Below, piece by piece: positions 1 through 7,256 of a stretch of DNA of 18,784 bases. The stretch comes from an uncultured Selenomonas sp. (GTDB lineage Bacteria; Bacillota; Negativicutes; Selenomonadales; Selenomonadaceae). The first letter of the stretch is position 1. Each line of letters opens with the position of its first letter. Both the position numbers and the translations under genes were made by a program. The stretch covers positions 1 through 18,784 of the forward strand of contig CALIBA010000134.1 in the NCBI GenBank assembly GCA_938045435.1, given 5' to 3'. The notes below the pieces were generated by a model. The model ran no database searches and was not told where the DNA came from. It saw only the letters and a list, made by a program, of their open reading frames with translations.

Positions 1-950
1 TACAGCATGCAGGCGGTTCCTCTCCATGGATTCCGCTGCCTGCCTCTTTACCGGACAGCCAAGAGCCTTTATCCATGCTGATCTTCTCTGACAGTCAATG
101 CGGTGAAAGCTATGATGTATGGCACACGGTCTATCATGCAGCATGGCAGCGGCACCCTCTTACGGACGCCGTTGCCATCGTGGGCGATCTCACCGACAAC
201 GGTGAATCTCAGTGGCATTGGAACAGTTTCTTTGATGCGATGGAGGGCGCTGACAGCCCCCTCGCGCACATTGTACATGTCCCCGTGCTCGGCAATCATG
301 AGTACTATGATCTAAACTGGCATGCTGCACCGCCCACACGCTATCTTAACACATTTGCCCTCCCCGAAAATGGCAGTGATTCCTTCCGAGGTCATTACTA
401 TTCTTTTGATCTCGGTCCTGTACATTTTATCGTCCTCGATACACAATTCTTCGAACTCGGTGCACGTGGAGAGGAACTAAAAACGAAGCAGCTTCGTTGG
501 TTCATACAAGATGCGACTGCAAGTACGGCCCCTTGGCGTATCGTGTTCATGCACAAGGATATTCTCTCCTACGGAGATTATCAACCGGAACAGCAGATTG
601 ATACGGGGATCAGCGATGTTGGGCGCGTCTTTTTGGATGTATTCGACAGTCTTGCAATCGATCTCGTCATCAGCGGGCATATCCATACATACCGCCGCCG
701 CCAGATACGTTTTGGGCAAAGGGATCCGCATGGTACACTTTACCTGCTTGCGGGTCCCGCCGGCAATCAGAGCTTTCATGTCCCGCCCGAAATATATGAC
801 GAATACGCAGCAGTACAGCCTATCCCACCGAACTATCTATATCTTGAAGCAGCACCGGAGCGGCTTCGCATCATTTGTGAAACAGTGCAGGGCGAGGTAC
901 TGGATGCCCTTGATTATACAAAAGATCACAGGGCGACGATCTACAGTTAA
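1..950 (+). CDS. Metallophosphoesterase, calcineurin-like, 5' end outside the window
   Basis: The reading frame is open from base 3 to the TAA at 948-950 (315 residues visible), so the gene starts before the window. The ATG at 75 is internal: it lies directly before the first catalytic motif and has no ribosome binding site. Counting from that Met, the metal-binding motifs of the calcineurin-like fold appear in order: D6-S-Q8, GD(37-38)...D41, GNHE at 73-76, H160 and GHIH at 201-204. These ligate a two-metal centre that hydrolyses phosphoesters. The first motif is DxQ rather than the commoner DxH. The visible upstream residues are rich in Pro and Ser, which suggests a linker from an N-terminal domain that cannot be seen (by family analogy a signal peptide and an Ig/Fn3-like domain, as in purple-acid-phosphatase-type proteins). 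The substrate is unknown. The gene converges on cobO. The fold is certain, the physiological role is not. Confidence 0.9.
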   Translation, partial: QHAGGSSPWIPLPASLPDSQEPLSMLIFSDSQCGESYDVWHTVYHAAWQRHPLTDAVAIVGDLTDNGESQWHWNSFFDAMEGADSPLAHIVHVPVLGNHEYYDLNWHAAPPTRYLNTFALPENGSDSFRGHYYSFDLGPVHFIVLDTQFFELGARGEELKTKQLRWFIQDATASTAPWRIVFMHKDILSYGDYQPEQQIDTGISDVGRVFLDVFDSLAIDLVISGHIHTYRRRQIRFGQRDPHGTLYLLAGPAGNQSFHVPPEIYDEYAAVQPIPPNYLYLEAAPERLRIICETVQGEVLDALDYTKDHRATIYS

Positions 951-957
951 ATCACTC

Positions 958-991
958 AAAAAACACCAGCAGAGCGTACCCTGCCGGTGTT
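958..991 (-). terminator. Rho-independent terminator of cobO
   Basis: The arms 962-972 and 981-991 pair over 11 positions with one A/C mismatch, around an 8-base loop. Read on the minus strand the hairpin ends in a run of six T (958-963 on plus are all A). It lies 33 bases after the cobO stop and within 42 bases of the convergent metallophosphoesterase stop. On the plus strand no T-run follows, so it should act mainly for cobO. Confidence 0.8.
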
Positions 992-1024
992 GATCAATAT
1001 GGAACTCATCTGTGTGCGGGCAAA

Positions 1025-1567
1025 TTAAAACTCAATTCCCTTTTGTGCCTTGATCCCTTTTTGAAAAGGATGCTTTACAAGATGCATTTCTGTAACGAGA
1101 TCTGCACGGTCAATGAGTTTTTGAGATGCATTTCTGCCCGTGAATATAAGATGTGTTGATTCTGGACGCGCAGCAAGCAGCTGCTCTAATGCTTCATCGC
1201 CAACGAGTCCGAACGAATCAGCATAATTGAATTCGTCCAAAATCACCATATCCCATGCACCGCTGCGCACTTCATCCCGCGCCATCGCTATCAGCGCTGC
1301 TGCGGCGGCACGATGTTCTTCTGAAGCACCTTGACCGCGCCGCGTAAAACCAAGCCCACCTTGACGGATTTCAATGCACTCCTGCGCAGCACGAAGCGCT
1401 TCAACGGCTTTTAGCTCACCATAAGTCCAGCTCCCCTTGATGAACTGCAGTATAAGAACACGCATACCATTGCCCCATGCACGTATCGCCATACCAAGTG
1501 CTGCTGTTGTTTTTCCCTTACCGTCACCTGTATGAACGATAATCAGTCCTTTATTCTTGTTTTCCAT
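1025..1567 (-). CDS. cobO: Corrinoid adenosyltransferase (cob(I)yrinic acid a,c-diamide adenosyltransferase)
   Basis: A 180-residue protein of the CobA/CobO/BtuR type, which is the usual length. It transfers the 5'-deoxyadenosyl group of ATP to the cobalt of a reduced corrinoid, giving adenosylcobalamin or its precursors in the cytoplasm. Visible motifs are the P-loop GDGKGKTT at residues 14-21, the Walker-B-like VILDE ending at D111-E112, TGRNA at 143-147 and the family's typical C-terminal KGIKAQKGIEF. The ATG at 1567 is preceded by GAGGTGA (1574-1580) at 6 bases. The gene stands alone: divergent from the SGNH hydrolase gene (56 bases between starts), convergent with the metallophosphoesterase gene and closed by its own terminator. 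No other cobalamin gene is in the window, so a salvage or late-step role is possible. I see no cobalamin riboswitch in the short leader. The protein could be called BtuR/CobA instead; the reaction is the same. Confidence 0.95.
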   Translation of the reverse strand: MENKNKGLIIVHTGDGKGKTTAALGMAIRAWGNGMRVLILQFIKGSWTYGELKAVEALRAAQECIEIRQGGLGFTRRGQGASEEHRAAAAALIAMARDEVRSGAWDMVILDEFNYADSFGLVGDEALEQLLAARPESTHLIFTGRNASQKLIDRADLVTEMHLVKHPFQKGIKAQKGIEF

Positions 1568-1623
1568 TGCATATCACCTCATTTTGATTGACCAAGACCA
1601 CCGCTGTCTTTTCAGGGGGACTT

Positions 1624-3249
1624 ATGAAACGCTTTTTCTATGGTGCGGGCATCCTTTTTCTTGTCACAATACTATGTATTTTTCTTATGGAAAAAACGAA
1701 TCTTCTCGGTCTTAAGACTTTTACAATGACCGTGCAGTTCTCAAAAGATCCCGATACCATATCATTATCATGGGAGCCGCTTCCCTATCCTTGTTTCTAT
1801 CGTGTGGACACCGCCATCAAAATAACGGAAGCGGAAGCGTTCTCCTACCAACATGTAAAAACAGATTTTACAACTGCTCTGACACATCCCATCATCTCAG
1901 CAGCAGTTCCACTGTATTACAGGGTCACTGCATATGGGATCCTCGGAGCCATAACCGCACCTTCTGAATGGGTACATACGCCATATTGTGAAACTGAAGC
2001 ACCTATTCCCATTTCTCATTATACGGAAGAACATCCTGCCAGTCTCATGCCCTTTCTTGTATGGCACAGTATGCCAAACGCAGTACTCTATGAACTGGAG
2101 CTGCTCTCTGCACCGCCAGAACAGGAAGGGGGAACTGCGCTGTCACAGACAAACCACATCGCAAGCACACGCCGCATTTTCACGAACGGATGGCAGGCAG
2201 ATCTGCGCAGCTTTTCAGCTGTTCCTAAAATCTACTGGCGTGTACGTGCACTTGACATGAACCGTGAACCCATTGGGGAATTTTCCACTGCTGCGCCCAT
2301 TGTTTTGAGCAAAGATGAGAAACTCCCAACATGTCCACTCCCAAACACTTTTGATACAGGCACATCATACCGGCAGCCCATCTATCCGGTATACCAATGG
2401 ATCCCACTCCATGACGTAAGGCAATATGAGGTAGAACTTCTGACAGAACCGCCCACTGAGCCTTATGGCAAGATGCCTGATCCAAATCGCGTCTGGGCAC
2501 AAACGACAACGGGGGTCAACGCCATCTATGACGAATATGCACGCCCCTATGCAGGCATCTACTACTGGCGCGTACGCGGCATAGATGCGGAAAGCAATAC
2601 TGTTGGAACCTGGTCGGACACAGCCTCGTTCATGGTAGATCCGACAAAGAGAAAGCGCATATATGCAGCGATCTTAGGTGACAGCATTACCCATGGCGGC
2701 GGCGCCATATCGAACTCCCCCGCGCTGCCCGAATACAGTTATACAACCTATCTTTCCTTTGATTGTCTCAATCTCGGACGAAGCGGAGATACCTCACACA
2801 CTACTTTGGAGCGTTTTGATGCAGATGTGCTTCCCATTCGTCCACTCAACCTTTTGATTCTCACAGGATCAAACAGCCTGCGCGATGATCAGATCTCGGC
2901 ACAAGACATTATAGAAGATCTCAGCCATATACAGGAAAAATGCATTGAAAACCATATTCATCCTGTTTTTCTTACAATCTTGCCGCTGAATCCAAACGCC
3001 ATTGCACTTGCATTTCAAACAGAAACAGATCCTGCTTGGCATGACAAACTGCATCAAGTGAACGCATGGATCCGCACGCAGGATCATTACATCGACCTCG
3101 AACCATATTTTTATGATGAGACAGAAACAATCCTTGCACCCATGATGTCCACAGACGGACTGCACCCCGATATACAGGGAAAGCTGCACATGGCAGAAAT
3201 CATCAATGCACATCGTGACCAGCTGCGTGAACGAGCCTTTTTTGAATAA
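1624..3249 (+). CDS. Membrane-anchored or secreted SGNH/GDSL hydrolase with three Fn3-like repeats
   Basis: A 541-residue protein. The ATG at 1624 follows an AGGGGGA (1614-1620). The TTG at 1588 in the same frame has no binding site. Residues about 5-22 form a hydrophobic segment after Lys-Arg, without a clear cleavage site or canonical lipobox, so it may stay as a membrane anchor. Three beta-rich repeats follow (about 34-118, 140-228, 252-340). The last two share the pattern YELELL-x-PP / YEVELL-x-PP and end in YWRVRALD / YWRVRGID, as in fibronectin type III domains. The C-terminal part is an SGNH hydrolase: block I GDSIT with nucleophile Ser354, block II Gly385, block III GSN with Asn417, block V DGLHP with Asp511 and His514. 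Such enzymes are esterases, lipases or acetyl-xylan/glycan deacetylases. The substrate here is unknown, but the Fn3-like repeats and N-terminal anchor point to an extracellular polymer or envelope glycan. Confidence 0.88.
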   Translation: MKRFFYGAGILFLVTILCIFLMEKTNLLGLKTFTMTVQFSKDPDTISLSWEPLPYPCFYRVDTAIKITEAEAFSYQHVKTDFTTALTHPIISAAVPLYYRVTAYGILGAITAPSEWVHTPYCETEAPIPISHYTEEHPASLMPFLVWHSMPNAVLYELELLSAPPEQEGGTALSQTNHIASTRRIFTNGWQADLRSFSAVPKIYWRVRALDMNREPIGEFSTAAPIVLSKDEKLPTCPLPNTFDTGTSYRQPIYPVYQWIPLHDVRQYEVELLTEPPTEPYGKMPDPNRVWAQTTTGVNAIYDEYARPYAGIYYWRVRGIDAESNTVGTWSDTASFMVDPTKRKRIYAAILGDSITHGGGAISNSPALPEYSYTTYLSFDCLNLGRSGDTSHTTLERFDADVLPIRPLNLLILTGSNSLRDDQISAQDIIEDLSHIQEKCIENHIHPVFLTILPLNPNAIALAFQTETDPAWHDKLHQVNAWIRTQDHYIDLEPYFYDETETILAPMMSTDGLHPDIQGKLHMAEIINAHRDQLRERAFFE

Positions 3250-3254
3250 AACAG

Positions 3255-3284
3255 GAGCAGTAGGCAACGTATACTGCTCTTTTT
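3255..3284 (+). terminator. Rho-independent terminator after the SGNH hydrolase, possibly bidirectional
   Basis: A perfect 8-bp stem (3255-3262 with 3272-3279) with a 9-base loop is followed on plus by five T (3280-3284). It starts 6 bases after the SGNH stop. On the minus strand the same stem lies 3 bases after the queA stop codon and is followed, two bases further on, by CTGTTTTATTC, a weaker T-run, so it probably also closes the long minus-strand operon. Confidence 0.82.
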
Positions 3285-4320
3285 ATATTGTGCCCCTGTG
3301 CTGGATCAGCATAGCATCCCCAAATGAAAAGAACCGATAATGCTCTGCGACGCCAACACCATAGGCCCCAAGTGTAAACGTCCGCCCTGCAAAGGCGCTG
3401 ATGAGCATAATAAGCGTTGATTTAGGCAGATGAAAATTCGTAATAACGGCATCCACCACCTTAAACTGATACCCAGGATAGATGAAAATATTGGTGCAGC
3501 CCGCCCCTGCCTGCACCGCACCAGTTTCTAACGCAGCGGATTCCAGTGTTCGAATCGAGGTCGTTCCCACGGCAACAATGCGCCGTCCTGCTGCTTTTGC
3601 ACGCAGAATAAGCTGTGCTGTTTCCTCCGATACAGCATAATATTCACTGTGCATCACATGGTTTTCAATGACCTGTTCATGAACAGGACGAAATGTCCCA
3701 AGCCCCACATGCAATGTGACAAATCCAAATACAATCCCCTTCTCCTGCAGACGCTGCATCAGGTCTTTTGTAAAATGCAGCCCTGCCGTCGGTGCTGCAG
3801 CCGAGCCTTTAACACGACTATATATGGTCTGATAGCGTTCATGATCGGTCAATGTCTCATGGATATAGGGAGGGAGCGGCACTTCACCAAAACGGTCAAG
3901 GATTTCCTCAAAAATTCCTTGATAGTGAAATTCCACAATACGCCCGCCAAAATCAGTGGATGCAAGAACCTCACAGGAGAGTTCTTCAGAAAAACGAATC
4001 TCAGTTCCTACACGCACTTTTTTCCCAGGTTTTACAAGCGTCTCCCACTGGTCGCCAGAGAGACGGCGCAGCAAGAATACTTCTGTTTTTCCACCATTTG
4101 GATAACGTCTGCCGATCAGTCGTGCAGGAAGAACACGCGTATCGTTGAAAATCAAAACATCTCCGTCTTCCAGAAAATTCCCCAGCTCATGAAAATAATG
4201 ATGCGCGATGGTCTGGGTACGCGGATCCAGTACCATGAGCCGAGAGGCATCACGCGGTTCGACAGGGGTCTGGGCGATACGCTCCTCTGGCAAATCATAG
4301 TCAAAATCAGAAATATCCAT
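3283..4320 (-). CDS. queA: S-adenosylmethionine:tRNA ribosyltransferase-isomerase
   Basis: A 345-residue protein, full length for QueA. It transfers and isomerises the ribosyl part of S-adenosylmethionine onto preQ1 in the wobble position of tRNAs with GUN anticodons, giving epoxyqueuosine. Family motifs are clear: the N-terminal MDISDFDYDLP then IAQTPVEPRDASRLMVLD, DVLIFNDTRVLPARLIG near residues 54-70, then GSAAAPTAGLHFT, HVGLGTFRPV and ITNFHLPKSTLIMLISAFAG. The ATG at 4320 has GAGGGA (4332-4337) 11 bases upstream, a slightly long spacing. The gene lies 75 bases after queH, whose product performs the next step, and is the last gene of the run. Its TAA overlaps the T-run of the terminator shared with the convergent SGNH gene. 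tgt, which often follows queA in Firmicutes, is absent here. Confidence 0.97.
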   Translation of the reverse strand: MDISDFDYDLPEERIAQTPVEPRDASRLMVLDPRTQTIAHHYFHELGNFLEDGDVLIFNDTRVLPARLIGRRYPNGGKTEVFLLRRLSGDQWETLVKPGKKVRVGTEIRFSEELSCEVLASTDFGGRIVEFHYQGIFEEILDRFGEVPLPPYIHETLTDHERYQTIYSRVKGSAAAPTAGLHFTKDLMQRLQEKGIVFGFVTLHVGLGTFRPVHEQVIENHVMHSEYYAVSEETAQLILRAKAAGRRIVAVGTTSIRTLESAALETGAVQAGAGCTNIFIYPGYQFKVVDAVITNFHLPKSTLIMLISAFAGRTFTLGAYGVGVAEHYRFFSFGDAMLIQHRGTI

Positions 4321-4395
4321 ACTGCTTGTGTTCCCTCATGGAGCAACTGCTGCGGCGATGAGATGCAGCAGCAACTTAATAAGACAAACCGGCGA

Positions 4396-5016
4396 TCAGT
4401 TGACCGCCAGTGCTCTTTCCTGTGCTATAAAGCGCTGTTGTTTCTTTTCTTTATTCTCTTTGCGCTGAATTTTTCGGAGTGCACGACTGTACCGCTCCTC
4501 CTCGCTGAAGACACAGCCACAATAAGACTGACGATAAAGACCGAGCTCTTTGCTGATATCAATGCCTTCCTGCCACCCTACACGGAAGTCCTCATAATAA
4601 AAAGGAACACCGTAGATCTTTGCATAGCGCTCTGCAACGGCGCGCATAAGGTCATGATTTTGATAGATGCTATAAAAAAGCGTCGAAGTAAACGCTTCAA
4701 ATTGATGCTGCGCGGCATAACTTGCCGCATTCTCTAACCGCCATGTATAACACATTGCACAACGGCCGGCACGTGTCCCTTCAGCGGGAAGTGCCTTCTT
4801 CAAAAAATCCCGCATGCGGTACTCTTGGTCAGCAACAAAATCCATATGCGCATATTCTGCAAATTTTTTAGCACTGCGCAGCCGCTCATCCCATTCTGTA
4901 TACGGATGGATGTTGGGATTAAAAAAATACCCCGTCGGTTCAATGCCATCCTCACGCAGTTTTTTTACGGGATAACAAGAGCAAGGACCACAGCACATAT
5001 GCAAAAGAAGTTTCAT
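4396..5016 (-). CDS. queH: Epoxyqueuosine reductase QueH
   Basis: A 206-residue protein of the DUF208/QueH family. It reduces epoxyqueuosine in tRNA to queuosine, the last step of the pathway, and is the cobalamin-independent substitute for QueG. The chosen ATG at 5016 gives the family start MKLLLHMCCGPC. A longer frame reaching to 5178 lies inside ruvB and is not real. Visible Cys are C8, C9, C12, C14, the pair C86/C89 (RCAMC) and the pair C166/C168 (YCGC). In the family these bind a [4Fe-4S] cluster and a further iron. The C-terminal 30 residues are Lys/Arg/Gln-rich, which may help tRNA contact (inference). The start codon lies one base after the ruvB TGA and AGGAGGA (5028-5034) sits inside the ruvB end, so translation is probably coupled to ruvB. 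queA follows. Confidence 0.95.
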   Translation of the reverse strand: MKLLLHMCCGPCSCYPVKKLREDGIEPTGYFFNPNIHPYTEWDERLRSAKKFAEYAHMDFVADQEYRMRDFLKKALPAEGTRAGRCAMCYTWRLENAASYAAQHQFEAFTSTLFYSIYQNHDLMRAVAERYAKIYGVPFYYEDFRVGWQEGIDISKELGLYRQSYCGCVFSEEERYSRALRKIQRKENKEKKQQRFIAQERALAVN

Positions 5017-5017
5017 C

Positions 5018-6052
5018 TCAGAGTAAATCCTCCTGCCTGCATGCTCCCTGTGGATGTGAAATCCCCATATGCTTATATCCTCCATGTGTGACAATCCGTC
5101 CACGTGCCGTACGCGCGATAAATCCAAGCTGGATGAGATATGGCTCATAGACATCCTCGATGGTCTCGACCATCTCACTGAGCGCCGCTGCCAGAGTTTT
5201 CAGTCCTACAGGGCCTCCCGAGAATTTCGTAATCATGACCTCCAACATGTGCCGGTCTTTATTCTCCAAGCCGCATTCATCCACTTCCAGTGCCTCTAAT
5301 GCCTGCAGTGCCACAGTACGAGATATGACATTTGCCCCAGATACTTGGGCAATATCGCGGACGCGTTTTAGGATACGATTGGCAACCCGCGGCGTTCCCC
5401 GAGAGCGCCGGGCAACCTCTAAAGCAGCATCTTTTTCAATCTCAACGGAAAGGATCTCAGCACTGCGCTCAATGATCAGCAGCAATGCCTCCGGCGTGTA
5501 ATACTCCAATCGGGATTGAATACCAAAGCGATCACGCAGCGGCGCTGACAGCGCTCCTGTCTTCGTCGTTGCTCCAACGAGGGTAAATGGAGCGAGATCC
5601 AAACGAATGGAGCGTGCACTGGGCCCTTTGCCGATGATAATATCAATGGCATGGTCCTCCATCGCCGCATAGAGGATTTCCTCCACCTGATGAGAGAGGC
5701 GGTGAATCTCATCAATAAACAGAATGTCATGCTCTTGAAGATTGGTCAGCAATGACGCAAGATCCCCTTGCCGTTCAATTGCCGGCGCAGAGGTCTGACG
5801 GAAATTCGCTCCCATCTCATTTGCGATAATCCCCGCCAGTGTCGTCTTCCCAAGACCCGGTGGTCCATAAAGGAGCACATGATCGAGCGCTTCATTCCGC
5901 GAAAGTGCCGCCTGTATAAACTGGGACAGATTGGACTTTACCTTGTCCTGTCCAATGTATTCAATGAGCCTGCGTGGACGTAAACTGTACTGCCAGCCGT
6001 CTGCACTTTGTTCATCCAAAGAGACGATTTCTTCCCCCTCGTTTATATCCAT
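5018..6052 (-). CDS. ruvB: Holliday junction branch migration ATPase RuvB
   Basis: A 344-residue AAA+ ATPase. Hexameric RuvB rings pump DNA through the RuvA-bound Holliday junction. Motifs seen: Walker A GPPGLGKTT at 63-71, Walker B LFIDEIH at 111-117, sensor-1 GATTKTG at 160-166 and the arginine-finger motif LRDRFG at 172-177. The C-terminal winged-helix end is complete. The frame could start at a TTG at 6058, but that codon abuts the GAGGAG at 6059-6064. The ATG at 6052 stands 6 bases from it and is preferred. The gene follows ruvA by 24 bases and precedes queH by one base, so ruvCAB and the queuosine genes are likely on one transcript. No LexA-type SOS box was recognised nearby. Confidence 0.97.
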   Translation of the reverse strand: MDINEGEEIVSLDEQSADGWQYSLRPRRLIEYIGQDKVKSNLSQFIQAALSRNEALDHVLLYGPPGLGKTTLAGIIANEMGANFRQTSAPAIERQGDLASLLTNLQEHDILFIDEIHRLSHQVEEILYAAMEDHAIDIIIGKGPSARSIRLDLAPFTLVGATTKTGALSAPLRDRFGIQSRLEYYTPEALLLIIERSAEILSVEIEKDAALEVARRSRGTPRVANRILKRVRDIAQVSGANVISRTVALQALEALEVDECGLENKDRHMLEVMITKFSGGPVGLKTLAAALSEMVETIEDVYEPYLIQLGFIARTARGRIVTHGGYKHMGISHPQGACRQEDLL

Positions 6053-6058
6053 AACCAA

Positions 6059-6064
6059 CTCCTC
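6059..6064 (-). promoter_or_regulatory. Ribosome binding site fixing the ruvB start
   Basis: GAGGAG on the minus strand, 6 bases before the ATG at 6052. The alternative TTG start at 6058 directly abuts it, which would leave no spacing and excludes that start. Confidence 0.75.
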
Positions 6065-6076
6065 AATTGCATTGGA

Positions 6077-6679
6077 TCAAAAACGCTGAAGCTGCGACAG
6101 CGCATACCGGATCAATTCCTCTGTCGTAGCATGAGCCATCGGTTCCTTCAATACAGCTTGAATTTCGCTCTGCTGAAAACCAAGCCCCAAAAGTGCAGAA
6201 ACGGCCTCGCCCAGTGCGCCGCTATACTCCTCCGGAGCAGCGGCATGTGCCGTATGTCCCGGCGCTCCATCCGTTGTCATCTCCGGCAGCTTATCTTTGA
6301 GTTCCAAGATAATGCGCTCCGCAGTCTTTTTTCCGATGCCCGGCAGCCGCATAATCCCTTTGATGTCCTGTTGATGTACCAGCTGGTAGAAAGCCTGCTC
6401 TGTCGTTGCTGAGAGTATCCCCTGTGCGGCCTTTGGTCCAACGCCTGAGATTCCGATAAGAAGCTGAAAGAGCTCGTATTCCTCCTGCGTTGAAAAGCCG
6501 TAAAGAAGAATCGCATCCTCACGCACGTGTGTGTGGATATAGAGCGCTGCCTGTGTACCAACATGAAGATTCTCACGTGTTCTCTGTGAAACAAACACAC
6601 GGTACCCGACATCATGGACATCCAACAGACAGCGATGAACAGCCGCCGTCATCACTGTCCCCCGCAAAAAACCAATCAT
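6077..6679 (-). CDS. ruvA: Holliday junction DNA-binding protein RuvA
   Basis: A 200-residue protein, the normal RuvA length. It binds the four-way junction as a tetramer and loads RuvB. The N-terminal OB-fold starts with MIGFLRGTV. Two helix-hairpin-helix motifs follow: LIGISGVGPKAA at 74-85 and RLPGIGKKTAERI at 111-123. A linker rich in Ala/Gly/His (about 134-150) leads to the C-terminal RuvB-contacting domain (about 150-200, with the AVSALLGLGF helix). GGGAG at 6689-6693 lies 9 bases before the ATG. The gene is 16 bases after ruvC and 24 before ruvB, a standard ruvCAB operon. Confidence 0.97.
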   Translation of the reverse strand: MIGFLRGTVMTAAVHRCLLDVHDVGYRVFVSQRTRENLHVGTQAALYIHTHVREDAILLYGFSTQEEYELFQLLIGISGVGPKAAQGILSATTEQAFYQLVHQQDIKGIMRLPGIGKKTAERIILELKDKLPEMTTDGAPGHTAHAAAPEEYSGALGEAVSALLGLGFQQSEIQAVLKEPMAHATTEELIRYALSQLQRF

Positions 6680-6695
6680 CTGCCATATCTCCCAT

Positions 6696-7193
6696 CTATA
6701 TGAGCTGATTACGCCATGCGATGCTGTCTACACAATGTGCAGTACTGATTGCAACAGCAAGTGCATCCGCCGTATCATCCGGATGCGGCGGCGCAGGCAG
6801 ATGAAGCAGCTTCGTCACCATATAGATAACCTGTTCTTTGGTGGCTTTGCCATATCCGGTCACTGACTGCTTGACTTGCAGAGGGGTGCGTTCCACCAAC
6901 GGGATATGATTCTTTGCTGCTGCAAGCAGAACAACCCCACGCGCCTGCCCTACCGGGATCGCCGTGGTGACGTTCCGGTTGAAGAACAGCTGCTCAACCC
7001 CCATCGCACTGGGGCGATATTCCTGCAACAGTGACTCAAGTTCGATATAGAGCTTCAGCAAGCGCTGCTGCGGCTGCATTTTAGCGGGCGTTGTAATCGC
7101 TCCATATGCACGGGGAACCAGACGGCTGCCTGCCTGTTCAACAAAACCATATCCACAGATTGCAGTGCCCGGGTCGATGCCAACTACCAACAT
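6696..7193 (-). CDS. ruvC: Holliday junction resolvase RuvC
   Basis: A 165-residue endonuclease that cuts Holliday junctions symmetrically. The four acidic metal ligands of the RNase-H-like fold are present: D7 in GIDPG, E67 in GVEQLF, and D140 and D143 in the HPDDTADALA motif. The start is fixed: an in-frame TAA lies 12 bases before the ATG at 7193. No good Shine-Dalgarno sequence precedes it; the best is a GGA at 12 bases spacing. An out-of-frame ATG 17 bases upstream opens an 8-codon frame that ends in TAG just inside ruvC. The gene is 63 bases after yebC. Either translation depends on the A/T-rich leader or it is coupled in some way; this is inference. Confidence 0.95.
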   Translation of the reverse strand: MLVVGIDPGTAICGYGFVEQAGSRLVPRAYGAITTPAKMQPQQRLLKLYIELESLLQEYRPSAMGVEQLFFNRNVTTAIPVGQARGVVLLAAAKNHIPLVERTPLQVKQSVTGYGKATKEQVIYMVTKLLHLPAPPHPDDTADALAVAISTAHCVDSIAWRNQLI

Positions 7194-7256
7194 ACTGCGC
7201 TTTTATCCATGATATTACTAAAATATTTATCTGCACGCAGATGAGGATCGACGCTC

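Noticed and set aside
962..991. Hairpin as a plus-strand terminator of the metallophosphoesterase gene
   Set aside because: On plus the stem is followed by GATCAATATGG, without a T-run. It fits only the minus strand.
1588..1623. TTG at 1588 as start of the SGNH hydrolase
   Set aside because: It has no binding site and would put 12 residues before the Lys-Arg-hydrophobic segment. The ATG at 1624 has AGGGGGA before it.
4347..4371. 7-bp hairpin between queH and queA as a terminator
   Set aside because: The arms pair perfectly, but no T-run follows on either strand and queA, the partner gene, lies just downstream.
3649..4737. Long plus-strand open frame (362 codons) across queA and queH
   Set aside because: It lies antisense to two clearly identified genes, has no binding site at its start and encodes a Cys/Arg/Lys-rich product with no recognisable motif.
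5017..5178. Longer queH frame reaching back into ruvB
   Set aside because: The extra residues overlap ruvB coding sequence, and the family N-terminus begins at the ATG at 5016, which has AGGAGGA before it.
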